Source: Solirubrobacter taibaiensis (GTDB lineage: Bacteria > Actinomycetota > Thermoleophilia > Solirubrobacterales > Solirubrobacteraceae). Taken from it: a stretch of 64,000 bases of DNA. Under the pieces are notes generated by a model. That model had not been told where the DNA came from, did not search any database, and saw only the letters and a list, made by a program, of their open reading frames with translations. A program made the translations under genes and the position numbers. The DNA lies in the NCBI GenBank assembly GCA_027587225.1, contig JAPDDQ010000004.1:186001-250000 (forward strand). The letters run 5' to 3'. Position 1 is the first letter of the stretch, and every line of letters begins with the position of its first letter. Positions 1-8,009 of the stretch are shown here, piece after piece.

Positions 1-185
1 ACGTGGGCACGAACGCGGTCGAGTTCGCGCGCGAGCTGCCGTACAAGGCGGGCGTCGTCGCGATCCCGACGTCGGTGTTCAGCGCGGACCCGCAACGCCT
101 CGCTCCGTACCTGCGCTTCGCGTTCTGCAAGCGGCTGCCCGTCATCGACGAGGCCGCCCGCCGCCTTCACGCTCTCGAGTCGTAG
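1..185 (+). CDS. PLP-dependent aminotransferase, C-terminal end (cut by window start)
   Basis: Only about the last 60 residues are inside the window; the frame is open to the first base, so the start lies upstream. The tail with LRFAFCKRLPVIDEAARRL matches the C-terminus of fold-type I aminotransferases (class I/II, DapC or methionine-aminotransferase-like), which use pyridoxal phosphate to move an amino group to a keto acid. The catalytic lysine is not visible, so the substrate cannot be judged. The last 19 bases overlap the convergent transporter gene. Family call is moderate because it rests on the tail only. Confidence 0.6.
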   Translation, partial: VGTNAVEFARELPYKAGVVAIPTSVFSADPQRLAPYLRFAFCKRLPVIDEAARRLHALES

Positions 186-1378
186 TTCCAGAACTTCGGC
201 AGCGCCGCCGCGAGCGCCGCGCAGGCCGCGACGACCATCACGCCGCCGATCACGATCGACGGCCCGAGCCCGAACAGCGACGCCCCGAAGCCGGCGCGCG
301 CGTTGCCGAGCAGCGGCCCGGACGACCACGAGATCATCTCCAGCCCGGCGAGGCGGCCACGCAGGCGGTCCGGGATCGTCTCGTTCCACAGCGCGCCGCG
401 GAAGATGCCGCTGATGGCGTCCGCGGCGCCCGCGAACGCCAGCGCCACGACCGCAAGCCACAAGGAGTCCGCGAACCCGAACAGCGCGATGAACGCGCCC
501 CAGCCGGCGGCCGCGAACACGATCGCGCGCCCGTTGTGGTGCACGCGCACGCTCCACCCGCTCGTGAGCATGGCGACGATCGCGCCCACCGCGGGCGCGG
601 CCCACAGCAGCCCGACCACCTCGGCCCCGCCGTACTGCTCCGCCACGGCCGGGAACAGCGCGAACGGCATCGCGAAGAACATCGCGCTCATGTCGATCGC
701 GTAGGACCCGAGGATCTCCTGGCGCGACCACGCGTACTTGACGCCCTCGACCACGCCGCGCAGGCTCGGCGGGTCCGCGTCCGACGGCGGCGGGGGCGTG
801 CGCATGAGCGCGAACGCGGTCAAGGAGCCGAAGAACGTCACGACGTCGATCGCGTACGCGGACTTCACGCCACCGGCGGCGATGACCAAGCCCGCCAGCG
901 CCGGCCCGACGATCCCGGAGACGCTCATCAAGGACCACGAGATCGCGGTCGCCGCCTTGAGCTCCTCACGCTCCACGAGCCGCGGCAGCAGCGCGTCCAA
1001 AGGTGGCCGCAGCACGGCGCTGGCCGCGGCGAACAGCGTCGCCGCCACGTACAGCAACCACAGCTGCGGCGAGGGGACGAGCGCGTTGATGAGCAGCGCC
1101 GCGGACACGAACCCCGACGCGAGCTCCGCCCCGAAGATCAGCTTGCGCCGGTCGAAGGAGTCCGCGAGGGCGCCGCCGATCAACGCCAGCGCCACGATCG
1201 GGATGAACTGCGCGACGCCCAGCAGGCCGACGGCGACCGTCGAATCCGTGAGGTCGTACACCTGGATCGTGAGGGCGACCTGGGTGAACGCGGTCCCGAT
1301 CGAGGACACCGTCGAGCCGCCGACGAGCAGCCGCAGATCGCGCCGCCGGCGCAGCAGACCGAGGTCGGGGAGGATCAC
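167..1378 (-). CDS. MFS transporter (EntS/MFS_3-like)
   Basis: A 403-residue polytopic membrane protein with about 12 hydrophobic segments, the usual length for a major facilitator. The cytoplasmic loop between segments 2 and 3 reads GGALADSFDRRKL, the family's motif A. The fold and the basic N-terminus (LLRRRRDLRLL) resemble the enterobactin-exporter-like MFS_3 group, so export is more likely than uptake. It starts with GTG and overlaps the TetR stop by four bases (GTGA), so the two are translationally coupled. The likely role is efflux of a compound sensed by that regulator; the substrate is unknown. Confidence 0.85.
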   Translation of the reverse strand: MILPDLGLLRRRRDLRLLVGGSTVSSIGTAFTQVALTIQVYDLTDSTVAVGLLGVAQFIPIVALALIGGALADSFDRRKLIFGAELASGFVSAALLINALVPSPQLWLLYVAATLFAAASAVLRPPLDALLPRLVEREELKAATAISWSLMSVSGIVGPALAGLVIAAGGVKSAYAIDVVTFFGSLTAFALMRTPPPPSDADPPSLRGVVEGVKYAWSRQEILGSYAIDMSAMFFAMPFALFPAVAEQYGGAEVVGLLWAAPAVGAIVAMLTSGWSVRVHHNGRAIVFAAAGWGAFIALFGFADSLWLAVVALAFAGAADAISGIFRGALWNETIPDRLRGRLAGLEMISWSSGPLLGNARAGFGASLFGLGPSIVIGGVMVVAACAALAAALPKFWNYDSRA

Positions 1379-1908
1379 CGCGCGAGCTTGTCCAGCGTGA
1401 AGCCGGTGAGCGCGAGGATGCGCTCGACGTCGTAGCCCTCGAGCACCAGGCGCGCGGCCTCGTCGGCGTAGGCGCGCAGCATGTGCGCGGTGAGCTCCGG
1501 GTCAGGCAGGCCGGTGCCCGGGCCGAGCGCGGCCGCCAGCCGCTCCACCACCGCGGCGCGGCCGGCCGCGATCCGCTCACCCAGCAGCCGCGGCGCGCCC
1601 TCCTGCGGCATCAGCACGAGCCGCCACGTGCCGGGATCCGACCGCACGGCGTGCAGGTACGCCGTGAGCGCTTCGAGCAGGTCGTCGTAGGTCTCCGGGA
1701 GCTGGCCGAGCGCCCGCAGCGCCTCGCGGTCCACGAGCGCCTCCAGCAGCCCGGCGAGATCGTCGAAGTGCCCGTAGACGATCGGGCGCGTGATGCCCGC
1801 CTCGCGCGCGACAGCCTCGATCGACACGGCGTGGAAGCCCTGGGCGAGCACGATCGCCTTGGTGGCGTCCAGCAGCTGCTCGCGCCGTTGCTCTGCGGTC
1901 ATCCTCAT
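1375..1908 (-). CDS. TetR family transcriptional regulator
   Basis: 177 residues with an N-terminal TetR helix-turn-helix (AREAGITRPIVYGHFDD, roughly residues 30-47) and a variable helical ligand-binding domain. It is the first gene of a two-gene unit with the MFS transporter and is divergent from a monooxygenase/dehydrogenase pair. The 50-base gap holds inverted repeats that are good candidates for its operator, so it probably represses both directions until a ligand binds. Two in-frame ATGs lie close together (MRMTAEQ); the first is used here but the second at codon 3 is possible. Confidence 0.9.
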   Translation of the reverse strand: MRMTAEQRREQLLDATKAIVLAQGFHAVSIEAVAREAGITRPIVYGHFDDLAGLLEALVDREALRALGQLPETYDDLLEALTAYLHAVRSDPGTWRLVLMPQEGAPRLLGERIAAGRAAVVERLAAALGPGTGLPDPELTAHMLRAYADEAARLVLEGYDVERILALTGFTLDKLAR

Positions 1909-1958
1909 GTGACCAATGTCAGGTTACAGCGGCGTAAGTTACGGCAATGTAACCAGGT
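1909..1958. promoter_or_regulatory. Probable TetR operator region with nested inverted repeats
   Basis: The intergenic gap between the divergent TetR and monooxygenase genes contains TGAC-N4-GTCA (1910-1921), and GTTAC at 1923-1927 and 1938-1942, the latter paired with GTAAC at 1949-1953 (GTTAC-N6-GTAAC). GGTTAC (1922) and GTAACC (1949) also form a wider pair. Dyads in a divergent TetR gap normally mark the operator and overlap both promoters. Binding is inferred, not shown. Confidence 0.6.
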
Positions 1959-3380
1959 ATGGACGTCGATATCGCCATCGTCGGCAGCGGGTTCTCGGGC
2001 CTCGGGCTGGCCGTACGGCTGCGCCGTGAGGGCATCGAGGACTTCGTCGTCCTCGAGCGCGGCAACGGGGTCGGCGGGACGTGGCACTACAACACGTATC
2101 CCGGCTGCGCCTGCGACGTGCCCTCGCACCTGTACTCGTTCTCGTTCGCGCCGAACCCCGACTGGACGCGGACCTACTCCCGCCAGCCCGAGATCCGCGC
2201 CTACCTGAACCGGGTCGCCGAGGAAGTGCGCTCGCACATCCACCTGAACCGCGAGGTGACCGGCGCGCAGTGGGACGGGTCGCGCTGGCACGTCGAAACG
2301 AGCAAGGGTCCCGTGCGCGCGCGAGTGCTGGTCGCCGGCACGGGTCCCCTCGTGGAGCCCAAGTTCCCCGACTTCCCGGGGCTCGAGACCTTCGAGGGCA
2401 CGAAGATGCACTCCGCCCGCTGGGACCACGACGTGGACCTGCGCGGGAAGCGCGTGGCGAGTGTGGGCACCGGCGCGTCGGCGATCCAGTACGTCCCGCG
2501 GATCGCCCCCGACGCGTCCCACCTGTACGTGCTCCAGCGCACGCCGCCGTGGGTGATGCCGCACAGCGCGCGGCCGATCTCGCGCCTGGAACGGCGCGTC
2601 TTCAAGCGCTTCCCGGCCGTGCAGCGCGCGCTCCGTGGCGGCATCTACTCCGCGCGGGAGCTGCTGGTGCTCGGGATGGTCAAGCACCCGCGCGGCATGA
2701 AGCTGCTCGAGCGGGCGGGCCGCCGGCACATCGAGGGCACGCTGAAGGACCCGGCGCTGATCGCGCAGGCGACGCCCGACTACACCGTGGGCTGCAAGCG
2801 CATCCTGCCGTCCAACGACTGGTATCCGGCCCTCGCGCGCGAGAACGTGGAGCTCGTCACCGAGGGCGTCGCCGAAGTGCGCCCGCACTCGGTGGTGCTG
2901 ATGGACGGGCGGGAGCTGGAGATCGACGCGCTCGTGTTCGGCACCGGCTTCCAGGTGCTCGACATGCCCGTGGGCAAGCTGGTGCGCGGGCGCGACGGCC
3001 GCACGTTGGCCGACACGTGGAACGGTTCTCCGCGCGCGCACCTGGGCGTGACCGTCCCCGGCTTCCCGAACTTCTTCATCCTGATGGGCCCCAACACGGG
3101 ACTCGGGCACACGTCGGTCGTCTACATGATCGAGTCGCAGATCGCCTACGTGCTGGATGCGCTGCGCACCGGGGCGAGCACCGTCGAGGTCAAGCCCGAG
3201 GTCGCGGCGCGCTTCCACGCCGAGGTGCAGCGCCGGATGCAGGGCACGGTGTGGAGCACGGGCTGCAAGAGCTGGTATCAGGACGAGCAGGGCCACAACC
3301 CCACGCTCTGGCCCGATTGGACATGGCGCTACCGACAGCGGACGGCGCGCTTCAACGCAGAGGAGTACGTCGTCACATGA
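1959..3380 (+). CDS. Flavin-containing monooxygenase, Baeyer-Villiger type
   Basis: 473 residues. The N-terminal FAD-binding Rossmann fold shows GSGFSG near residue 10, followed by GGTWHYNTYPG, a motif typical of Baeyer-Villiger monooxygenases. The family fingerprint FxGxxxHxxxWD is present as FEGTKMHSARWD near residue 146, before the NADPH-binding GTGASA. Such enzymes insert oxygen into ketones to make esters or lactones, or oxygenate heteroatoms, using NADPH and O2. Its stop overlaps the start of the following short-chain dehydrogenase, which could supply or reduce the ketone. TetR control is likely from the divergent layout. Confidence 0.88.
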   Translation: MDVDIAIVGSGFSGLGLAVRLRREGIEDFVVLERGNGVGGTWHYNTYPGCACDVPSHLYSFSFAPNPDWTRTYSRQPEIRAYLNRVAEEVRSHIHLNREVTGAQWDGSRWHVETSKGPVRARVLVAGTGPLVEPKFPDFPGLETFEGTKMHSARWDHDVDLRGKRVASVGTGASAIQYVPRIAPDASHLYVLQRTPPWVMPHSARPISRLERRVFKRFPAVQRALRGGIYSARELLVLGMVKHPRGMKLLERAGRRHIEGTLKDPALIAQATPDYTVGCKRILPSNDWYPALARENVELVTEGVAEVRPHSVVLMDGRELEIDALVFGTGFQVLDMPVGKLVRGRDGRTLADTWNGSPRAHLGVTVPGFPNFFILMGPNTGLGHTSVVYMIESQIAYVLDALRTGASTVEVKPEVAARFHAEVQRRMQGTVWSTGCKSWYQDEQGHNPTLWPDWTWRYRQRTARFNAEEYVVT

Positions 3381-4159
3381 AGCGGATCATCATCACCGGC
3401 GCGGCCGGCGGGATCGGCAGTGCAACCATCGCGCTGCTGCGGGCCCGTGGCGCGCAGGTCGTCGGCCTGGACCTGGCCGGAGCGGACCTCGAGTGCGACG
3501 TGCGCGATCAGGCCTCGGTGGATCGTGCGGTGAGTGCCGCCATCGAGCAACTCGGCGGCCTCGACGTGCTGATCAACAACGCCGGTCTCGGCACGCCGCA
3601 GAGCGCGGCGGCCCCGCCCGACGAGGCCGCGCTCGCCGTGCTCGATGTGAACCTCGTCGGGCCGTGGCGCGTGGCCAGCGCCGCGCTTCCCGCGTTGCGC
3701 GAGTCCCGCGGGCGCGTGGTGAACGTCGCGAGCGGCCTCGCCCACGTGACCGTCCCGTTCTCCACCGCGTACACGCTGTCCAAGCGCGGCGTGGTCGCCT
3801 ACAGCGACCTGCTGCGACTGGAGGAGGGCGACCGGATCGACGTCACCACCGTCTACCCCGGGTACATCCGCACCGCCATCCACAAGGAGTCCACGGCCGC
3901 GGGCGTCCCGCTCGAGGGCGCCGTGCCGGTGGAGGACGTCAGCGACGCCGCCCGCACGCTCGTCCGTGCCGCCCTCGGCGCCCCCGCCCGCGACCTCGCC
4001 ACCACGCGCGAGGGCACGCTCAGCTACGCCGTCGTGCGGCTCGCGCCGCGGCGCGTGGTCGACGCGATCACGCGCCGCCAGATGCGTCGCCTCGCCCGCA
4101 AGGGCCACTTCTCCGACACCGGCCTGGCGGGCGCGTTCGCTCAGCGAATCTCGCGCTAG
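3377..4159 (+). CDS. Short-chain dehydrogenase/reductase (SDR)
   Basis: 260 residues, classical SDR length. It shows the cofactor motif TGAAGGIG at the N-terminus, NNAG near residue 90, and the catalytic YxxxK (Tyr132, Lys136 in AYTLSKR) with an upstream serine in VASG. The acidic residue in GLDLAG after strand 2 suggests NAD(H) preference. It overlaps the monooxygenase stop by ATGA and is probably coexpressed with it, interconverting an alcohol and the ketone substrate or product. The basic C-terminal segment (RRQMRRLARKG) may touch the membrane. Substrate unknown. Confidence 0.88.
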   Translation: MKRIIITGAAGGIGSATIALLRARGAQVVGLDLAGADLECDVRDQASVDRAVSAAIEQLGGLDVLINNAGLGTPQSAAAPPDEAALAVLDVNLVGPWRVASAALPALRESRGRVVNVASGLAHVTVPFSTAYTLSKRGVVAYSDLLRLEEGDRIDVTTVYPGYIRTAIHKESTAAGVPLEGAVPVEDVSDAARTLVRAALGAPARDLATTREGTLSYAVVRLAPRRVVDAITRRQMRRLARKGHFSDTGLAGAFAQRISR

Positions 4160-4168
4160 CTTTGCGGC

Positions 4169-4543
4169 ATGAGGAGAGCACTCCTGCTCGCGGCCGCGGC
4201 GTTCGTGATCGGCGCCGCGCCGAGCGAGGCCTCCTGCGTCGACCAGCTCAGGTGGCACGGCCAGATCTACCTGAGCGACAGCTCCACAGGAGGCCGCGCG
4301 AGCGTCTGGCTGACCGACAAGGCTCGGCTCCCGTCGGCCGATGACTGCGGTCCCGTCCTGATCTACATCGGGGAGACGAAGCCCCGGCCCAAGCCGTACC
4401 GGCCTCCGCGCATGGAGAGCATCCGCGCCATAGTGGGTGTCCCGCCCACGATCGCGGTGCTGCGCGACGGCCGGGTCTACCGGAACCTCGAGCCGCTCGC
4501 AGCGCTGACCTCCTGGACATGCTCGGCGCGTCCTTTCTGCTGA
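4169..4543 (+). CDS. Small secreted hypothetical protein
   Basis: 124 residues with a clear signal peptide (MRRALLLAAAAFVIGAAPSEA) and a mature part with four cysteines (CVD, DDCG, TSWTC, and a terminal C), suggesting disulfides outside the cytoplasm. No catalytic motif is recognised. It begins nine bases after the SDR stop, so may be cotranscribed, and its 3' end overlaps the next gene by 25 bases in another frame. I do not recognise the family. Confidence 0.55.
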   Translation: MRRALLLAAAAFVIGAAPSEASCVDQLRWHGQIYLSDSSTGGRASVWLTDKARLPSADDCGPVLIYIGETKPRPKPYRPPRMESIRAIVGVPPTIAVLRDGRVYRNLEPLAALTSWTCSARPFC

Positions 4544-4968
4544 CGGCGGACCAGCTCGCAGAGCTGCGCGGGTGCCCGGACGACGAGGCCCGCGAGGCGT
4601 GGCTGATGGCGCTCGAGGAAGCCGTGCCGGATGACCGTTGGTTCCAGTTCGACAAGGCCTGGGAGCCGATCCATCTCGCGCTCGGCGACGGCGAGCTGGT
4701 CATCCAGGACGGTCCGCCCCGCGCGCACGCCGTGTTCGGCTCCGAGCCGTTGATGGAAGACGAAGAGACCGACACCTTCGCCGGCCTGCTCCCAGCGGAC
4801 GAGGTCGCGAACGTCGTCGCCGAGCTCGAGCCGCTTGACGAGGCGTGGGTGCGCGAGCACGTGGACGATGACTTCGACTACGTGTGGGAGAACTTCGACG
4901 GGCTGCGCGCGTTCCTCGCACGGGCACGCGACGAAGACGCTGCCGTCGTGTTCACCGTTACAGGCTGA
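4519..4968 (+). CDS. DUF1877 (YfbM-like) family protein
   Basis: 149 residues, acidic, no signal or membrane segment. The pattern QFDKAWEPIHLAL near the middle and DYVWENFDGLRAFLARA near the end match the DUF1877/YfbM fold, a small cytoplasmic family of unknown function. The start ATG lies inside the end of the secreted-protein gene; its 3' end overlaps the convergent oxidoreductase by 11 bases. The family assignment is from remembered motif pattern rather than alignment. Confidence 0.65.
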   Translation: MLGASFLLTADQLAELRGCPDDEAREAWLMALEEAVPDDRWFQFDKAWEPIHLALGDGELVIQDGPPRAHAVFGSEPLMEDEETDTFAGLLPADEVANVVAELEPLDEAWVREHVDDDFDYVWENFDGLRAFLARARDEDAAVVFTVTG

Positions 4969-5929
4969 CGGCGGCGCCGGTGTCGGCGGCGCGGTAGAGC
5001 GCCTGAATCGTGCGGGCCTGGCCGAGCGAGTCGTCACGGCCGAGCCGCGGCGGCGGTCCGCCGGAGACCGCGCAGCCGAACTCCTCCAGCTCACGCGTGT
5101 ACGGGTCGACCGACTCGGGTTCAACGACCTCGAGCGCGTCTCCACGGGAGAGCTCGATGCGCGCGCCGAGCGGGGTCTGCCAAGGCGACGGGACGAGAAT
5201 CGTGCCCTCGCTGCCGACGACCTCGATCTGGTTGCGCCGGTGGACGTCCATGCCGCAGTCGATCGTGGCGAGCACGTCACCCGGGAAGCGCAGGACACCG
5301 GCGAAGCGGGCGTCGACGCCATCGCCGCCGAGCACCTGCTCGCCGCTCACGCGCTCCGGCTCGGTGCCGGCGATCACGCGCGCGCCGCTGATGCAGTAGC
5401 AACCGACATCCATGAGCGCACCGCCTTCGAGCTCCGCGCTCCAGCGGACGTTCTCCATCCACGGGAGGTTGAAGCCGAACGCGGCGCGGATGACGCGCAG
5501 GTCCCCGATGGCGCCGTCACGCACCAGCCGCACGACCTCCTCGGTCTGCGGGTGGAAGCGCCACATGAACGCTTCCATCAGCACGCGGCCTTCCCGCTCC
5601 GCGACGTCGAAGGCGCGGTCCACCTCCGCCGGGTCACGCGCCAGCGGCTTCTCGCACAGCACGTGCTTGCCAGCCTCCAGCGCCGTGATCGACCACTGGA
5701 CGTGCATCGAGTTCGGCAGCGGGATGTAGACGGCGTCGATCTCGGGCGACGCCAGCAGCTCCTCGTAGGAGCCGTAGGCGTGCTCGATGCCGCGCTCGTC
5801 GGCCCAGGCGCGGGCCCGCGCGAGATCACGCGAGCCCACGGCCGTGATCTGCGCATTCTCCGCCCCGCGCGCACCGTCGACGATGCGGTCCGCGATGCGC
5901 GCGGTAGAGAGGATGCCCCAGCGGATCAT
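4958..5929 (-). CDS. Gfo/Idh/MocA family oxidoreductase
   Basis: 323 residues. The N-terminal NAD(P)-binding Rossmann domain starts WGILSTARIADR, and the signature CEKPLARDP (near residue 93) carries the lysine conserved in this family. DVGCYCIS in the middle belongs to the substrate-binding half. These enzymes oxidise or reduce sugars and sugar derivatives such as inositol or xylose. It is the last gene of the sugar ABC operon, overlapping the permease by four bases, so it probably performs the first catabolic step on the imported sugar. Confidence 0.88.
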   Translation of the reverse strand: MIRWGILSTARIADRIVDGARGAENAQITAVGSRDLARARAWADERGIEHAYGSYEELLASPEIDAVYIPLPNSMHVQWSITALEAGKHVLCEKPLARDPAEVDRAFDVAEREGRVLMEAFMWRFHPQTEEVVRLVRDGAIGDLRVIRAAFGFNLPWMENVRWSAELEGGALMDVGCYCISGARVIAGTEPERVSGEQVLGGDGVDARFAGVLRFPGDVLATIDCGMDVHRRNQIEVVGSEGTILVPSPWQTPLGARIELSRGDALEVVEPESVDPYTRELEEFGCAVSGGPPPRLGRDDSLGQARTIQALYRAADTGAAVSL

Positions 5930-7206
5930 CTGCCGGTTGCCGCTGCCCTTCTACGGGAGATGGCGTCGACGCTGGCCGCGAGCAGGAGCACGAGGCCGTT
6001 GATGATGAACTGCACGCCGGACTTCTGCGTTACCAGCGGGAGACCGTTGGCGATGATCGCCACCACCAGGCCGCCCGTGACCGCGTCCACGATCCGGCCG
6101 CGACCACCGAACAGCGACGTGCCGCCGATGACCGCCGCGCCGACCGCGTACAGCAGCGTCTGCGCGCCACCGGTGGTCGGCGAGACGCTGTTGTCACGCG
6201 ACGCGAGCAGGATGCCCGCGACGATCGCCAACGTCGAACCGAGGATGAAGCAGATCGTCTTGATGTTCGGGACGTTGATGCCCGCCCGGCGCGCCGCCTC
6301 GGCGTTGCCGCCGACCGCGTACACGTGCCGGCCGAAGCTGGTCCGCATCAGCAGGAACGTGAGCACCACCACCAGCACGATCACCAGCGGCACCACCCAC
6401 GGCACGCCCTGGATCGTGATCGGCGCGTTCGGGCGCTGGCGCTCCTGGTTGAGCAGGAACACGAACGCCAGCACGACCACCGCGAGAGCGCCGACCTTGG
6501 CCGCCCACACGCTCATGGCCGGTACCGGCAGCCCGGCGTTCTTACGCGTGCGGATCGCCCAGAACGACGACGCCGCAAACCCGCCGATGACGATCAGCGC
6601 CAGCAGCCAGCCCAGCGCCACCGGCATGTTCTTGTTCATCACCGACAAGATCGCGTCGTTGCGGATCGGGATCGTCCCGCCCTCGCCGATGATCAACAAC
6701 ATCGCGCCCTGCAGGCCCAAGAAGAAGGCCAAGGACACGACGAACGACGGGATGCCCAACCGGGCCACCAGCAACGCGATGGCAAAGCCGATCGCCACGC
6801 CGGTCAACAGCGCCGCGCCGACGGCCAACGGCCACGCCCAGTTGTGGTTGGTCAACGTCACGCCGAGGATCGCCGCGCCCGTCCCGGCGGTGAAGCCGGC
6901 CGACAGGTCGATCTCGCCCAACAGCAGGACGAACACGAGCCCCATCGCGAGCACCATGATCGCCGCGCCCTGGTTGAGCAGATTGGCGAAGTTCTGCTCG
7001 GTCAGGAACGAGTCGGGCTCCATGATCCCGAACACGATCACCAGCGCGACCACGCCGAACATGGCGGGCAGGGCGCCGAGATCGCCGCCCTTGATGCGCT
7101 CCCAGTAGGCGCCGGCGGCCTCGCCGACGCCGCCCTGACCGGGCAGCGTCTCGAGGTCGAACTGCGACACTTGGGTCGACGAGGGGTCCTGCGTGGGAGC
7201 GCTCAT
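5926..7206 (-). CDS. Sugar ABC transporter permease (XylH/RbsC-type)
   Basis: 426 residues with ten or more hydrophobic segments, belonging to the BPD_transp_2 family of carbohydrate importers. The segments with GLVFVLLLGEIDLSAG and the C-terminal GGTSLFGGRGRIVDAVTGG are typical of XylH-like permeases. A soluble N-terminal stretch of about 40 residues precedes the first membrane helix. It overlaps the ATPase gene upstream and the oxidoreductase downstream by ATGA. It would form the membrane channel with the neighbouring ATPase; xylose is the best guess by family, but other pentoses or hexoses are possible. Confidence 0.9.
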   Translation of the reverse strand: MSAPTQDPSSTQVSQFDLETLPGQGGVGEAAGAYWERIKGGDLGALPAMFGVVALVIVFGIMEPDSFLTEQNFANLLNQGAAIMVLAMGLVFVLLLGEIDLSAGFTAGTGAAILGVTLTNHNWAWPLAVGAALLTGVAIGFAIALLVARLGIPSFVVSLAFFLGLQGAMLLIIGEGGTIPIRNDAILSVMNKNMPVALGWLLALIVIGGFAASSFWAIRTRKNAGLPVPAMSVWAAKVGALAVVVLAFVFLLNQERQRPNAPITIQGVPWVVPLVIVLVVVLTFLLMRTSFGRHVYAVGGNAEAARRAGINVPNIKTICFILGSTLAIVAGILLASRDNSVSPTTGGAQTLLYAVGAAVIGGTSLFGGRGRIVDAVTGGLVVAIIANGLPLVTQKSGVQFIINGLVLLLAASVDAISRRRAAATGR

Positions 7207-8009
7207 GCGACACCCGCCTCGGCGGCCTCACGCGGCTTGAGCCCGAGCTCGCCCGAGCGCCCCGCCGTGATCAGCTCGATCACCTGCGTGTTGTTGACGT
7301 CCGTCTTGCGCACCTGCGCCGCCATCTGGCCCAGGAACAGCGTCGCGATCGAGTCGGCGACCTGCATGACGTCGTTCATGTTGTGCGTGATGAGCACGAC
7401 GCCGAGCCCGTTGTCCGCCAAGCGGCGGACGAGGTTCAGCACCTGCTCGGTCTGCGCCACGCCCAGGGCGGCGGTCGGCTCGTCGAGAATCACGAGCTTG
7501 GAGTTCCACAGCACCGCGCGAGCGATCGCCACCGTCTGGCGCTGACCGCCGGACAGGCTGGAGACGTTCTGACGCAGCGAGCGGAGCGTGCGGACGGACA
7601 GCGACTTCAGCGTCTCGCCCGCCCGCTTCTCCATCGCGGTCTCGTTGAGCGTGAGCCCGGACTTCAGCTCACGCCCGAGGAACATGTTGTGGACGACATC
7701 GAGGTTGTCGCACAGGGCCAGGTCCTGATAGACGATCTCGATCCCGAGCGCGTTCGCTTCCTTCGGCCCGTGGATGGTCACGGGCTGGCCCTCGAACAGA
7801 ATCTCGCCGTCGTCGAAGGGATGGATCCCCGCGATGCACTTGATCAGCGTGCTCTTGCCGGCGCCATTGTCGCCGACCAGCGCAGTCACCTCACCTGGGC
7901 GCACGTCGAAGTCCACGTCCCGCAGGACGTGCACCGCGCCGAAGCTCTTGTTGATCCCGCGCAGGGACAGCAGCGGGGCCCGCTGCTGTCCCTCGACGGC
8001 CTCGCTCAT
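7203..8009 (-). CDS. Sugar ABC transporter ATP-binding protein, single-domain
   Basis: 268 residues with one complete nucleotide-binding domain: Walker A GDNGAGKST, signature LSGGQRQ and Walker B LVILDEPTAALG. Carbohydrate ATPases of the XylG/RbsA type in enterobacteria are tandem two-domain proteins of about 500 residues; this one is half-size, as in a subset of actinobacterial homologues, and would act as a homodimer. It overlaps both neighbours by four bases, so stoichiometry with the permease is likely kept by coupling. Confidence 0.9.
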   Translation of the reverse strand: MSEAVEGQQRAPLLSLRGINKSFGAVHVLRDVDFDVRPGEVTALVGDNGAGKSTLIKCIAGIHPFDDGEILFEGQPVTIHGPKEANALGIEIVYQDLALCDNLDVVHNMFLGRELKSGLTLNETAMEKRAGETLKSLSVRTLRSLRQNVSSLSGGQRQTVAIARAVLWNSKLVILDEPTAALGVAQTEQVLNLVRRLADNGLGVVLITHNMNDVMQVADSIATLFLGQMAAQVRKTDVNNTQVIELITAGRSGELGLKPREAAEAGVA

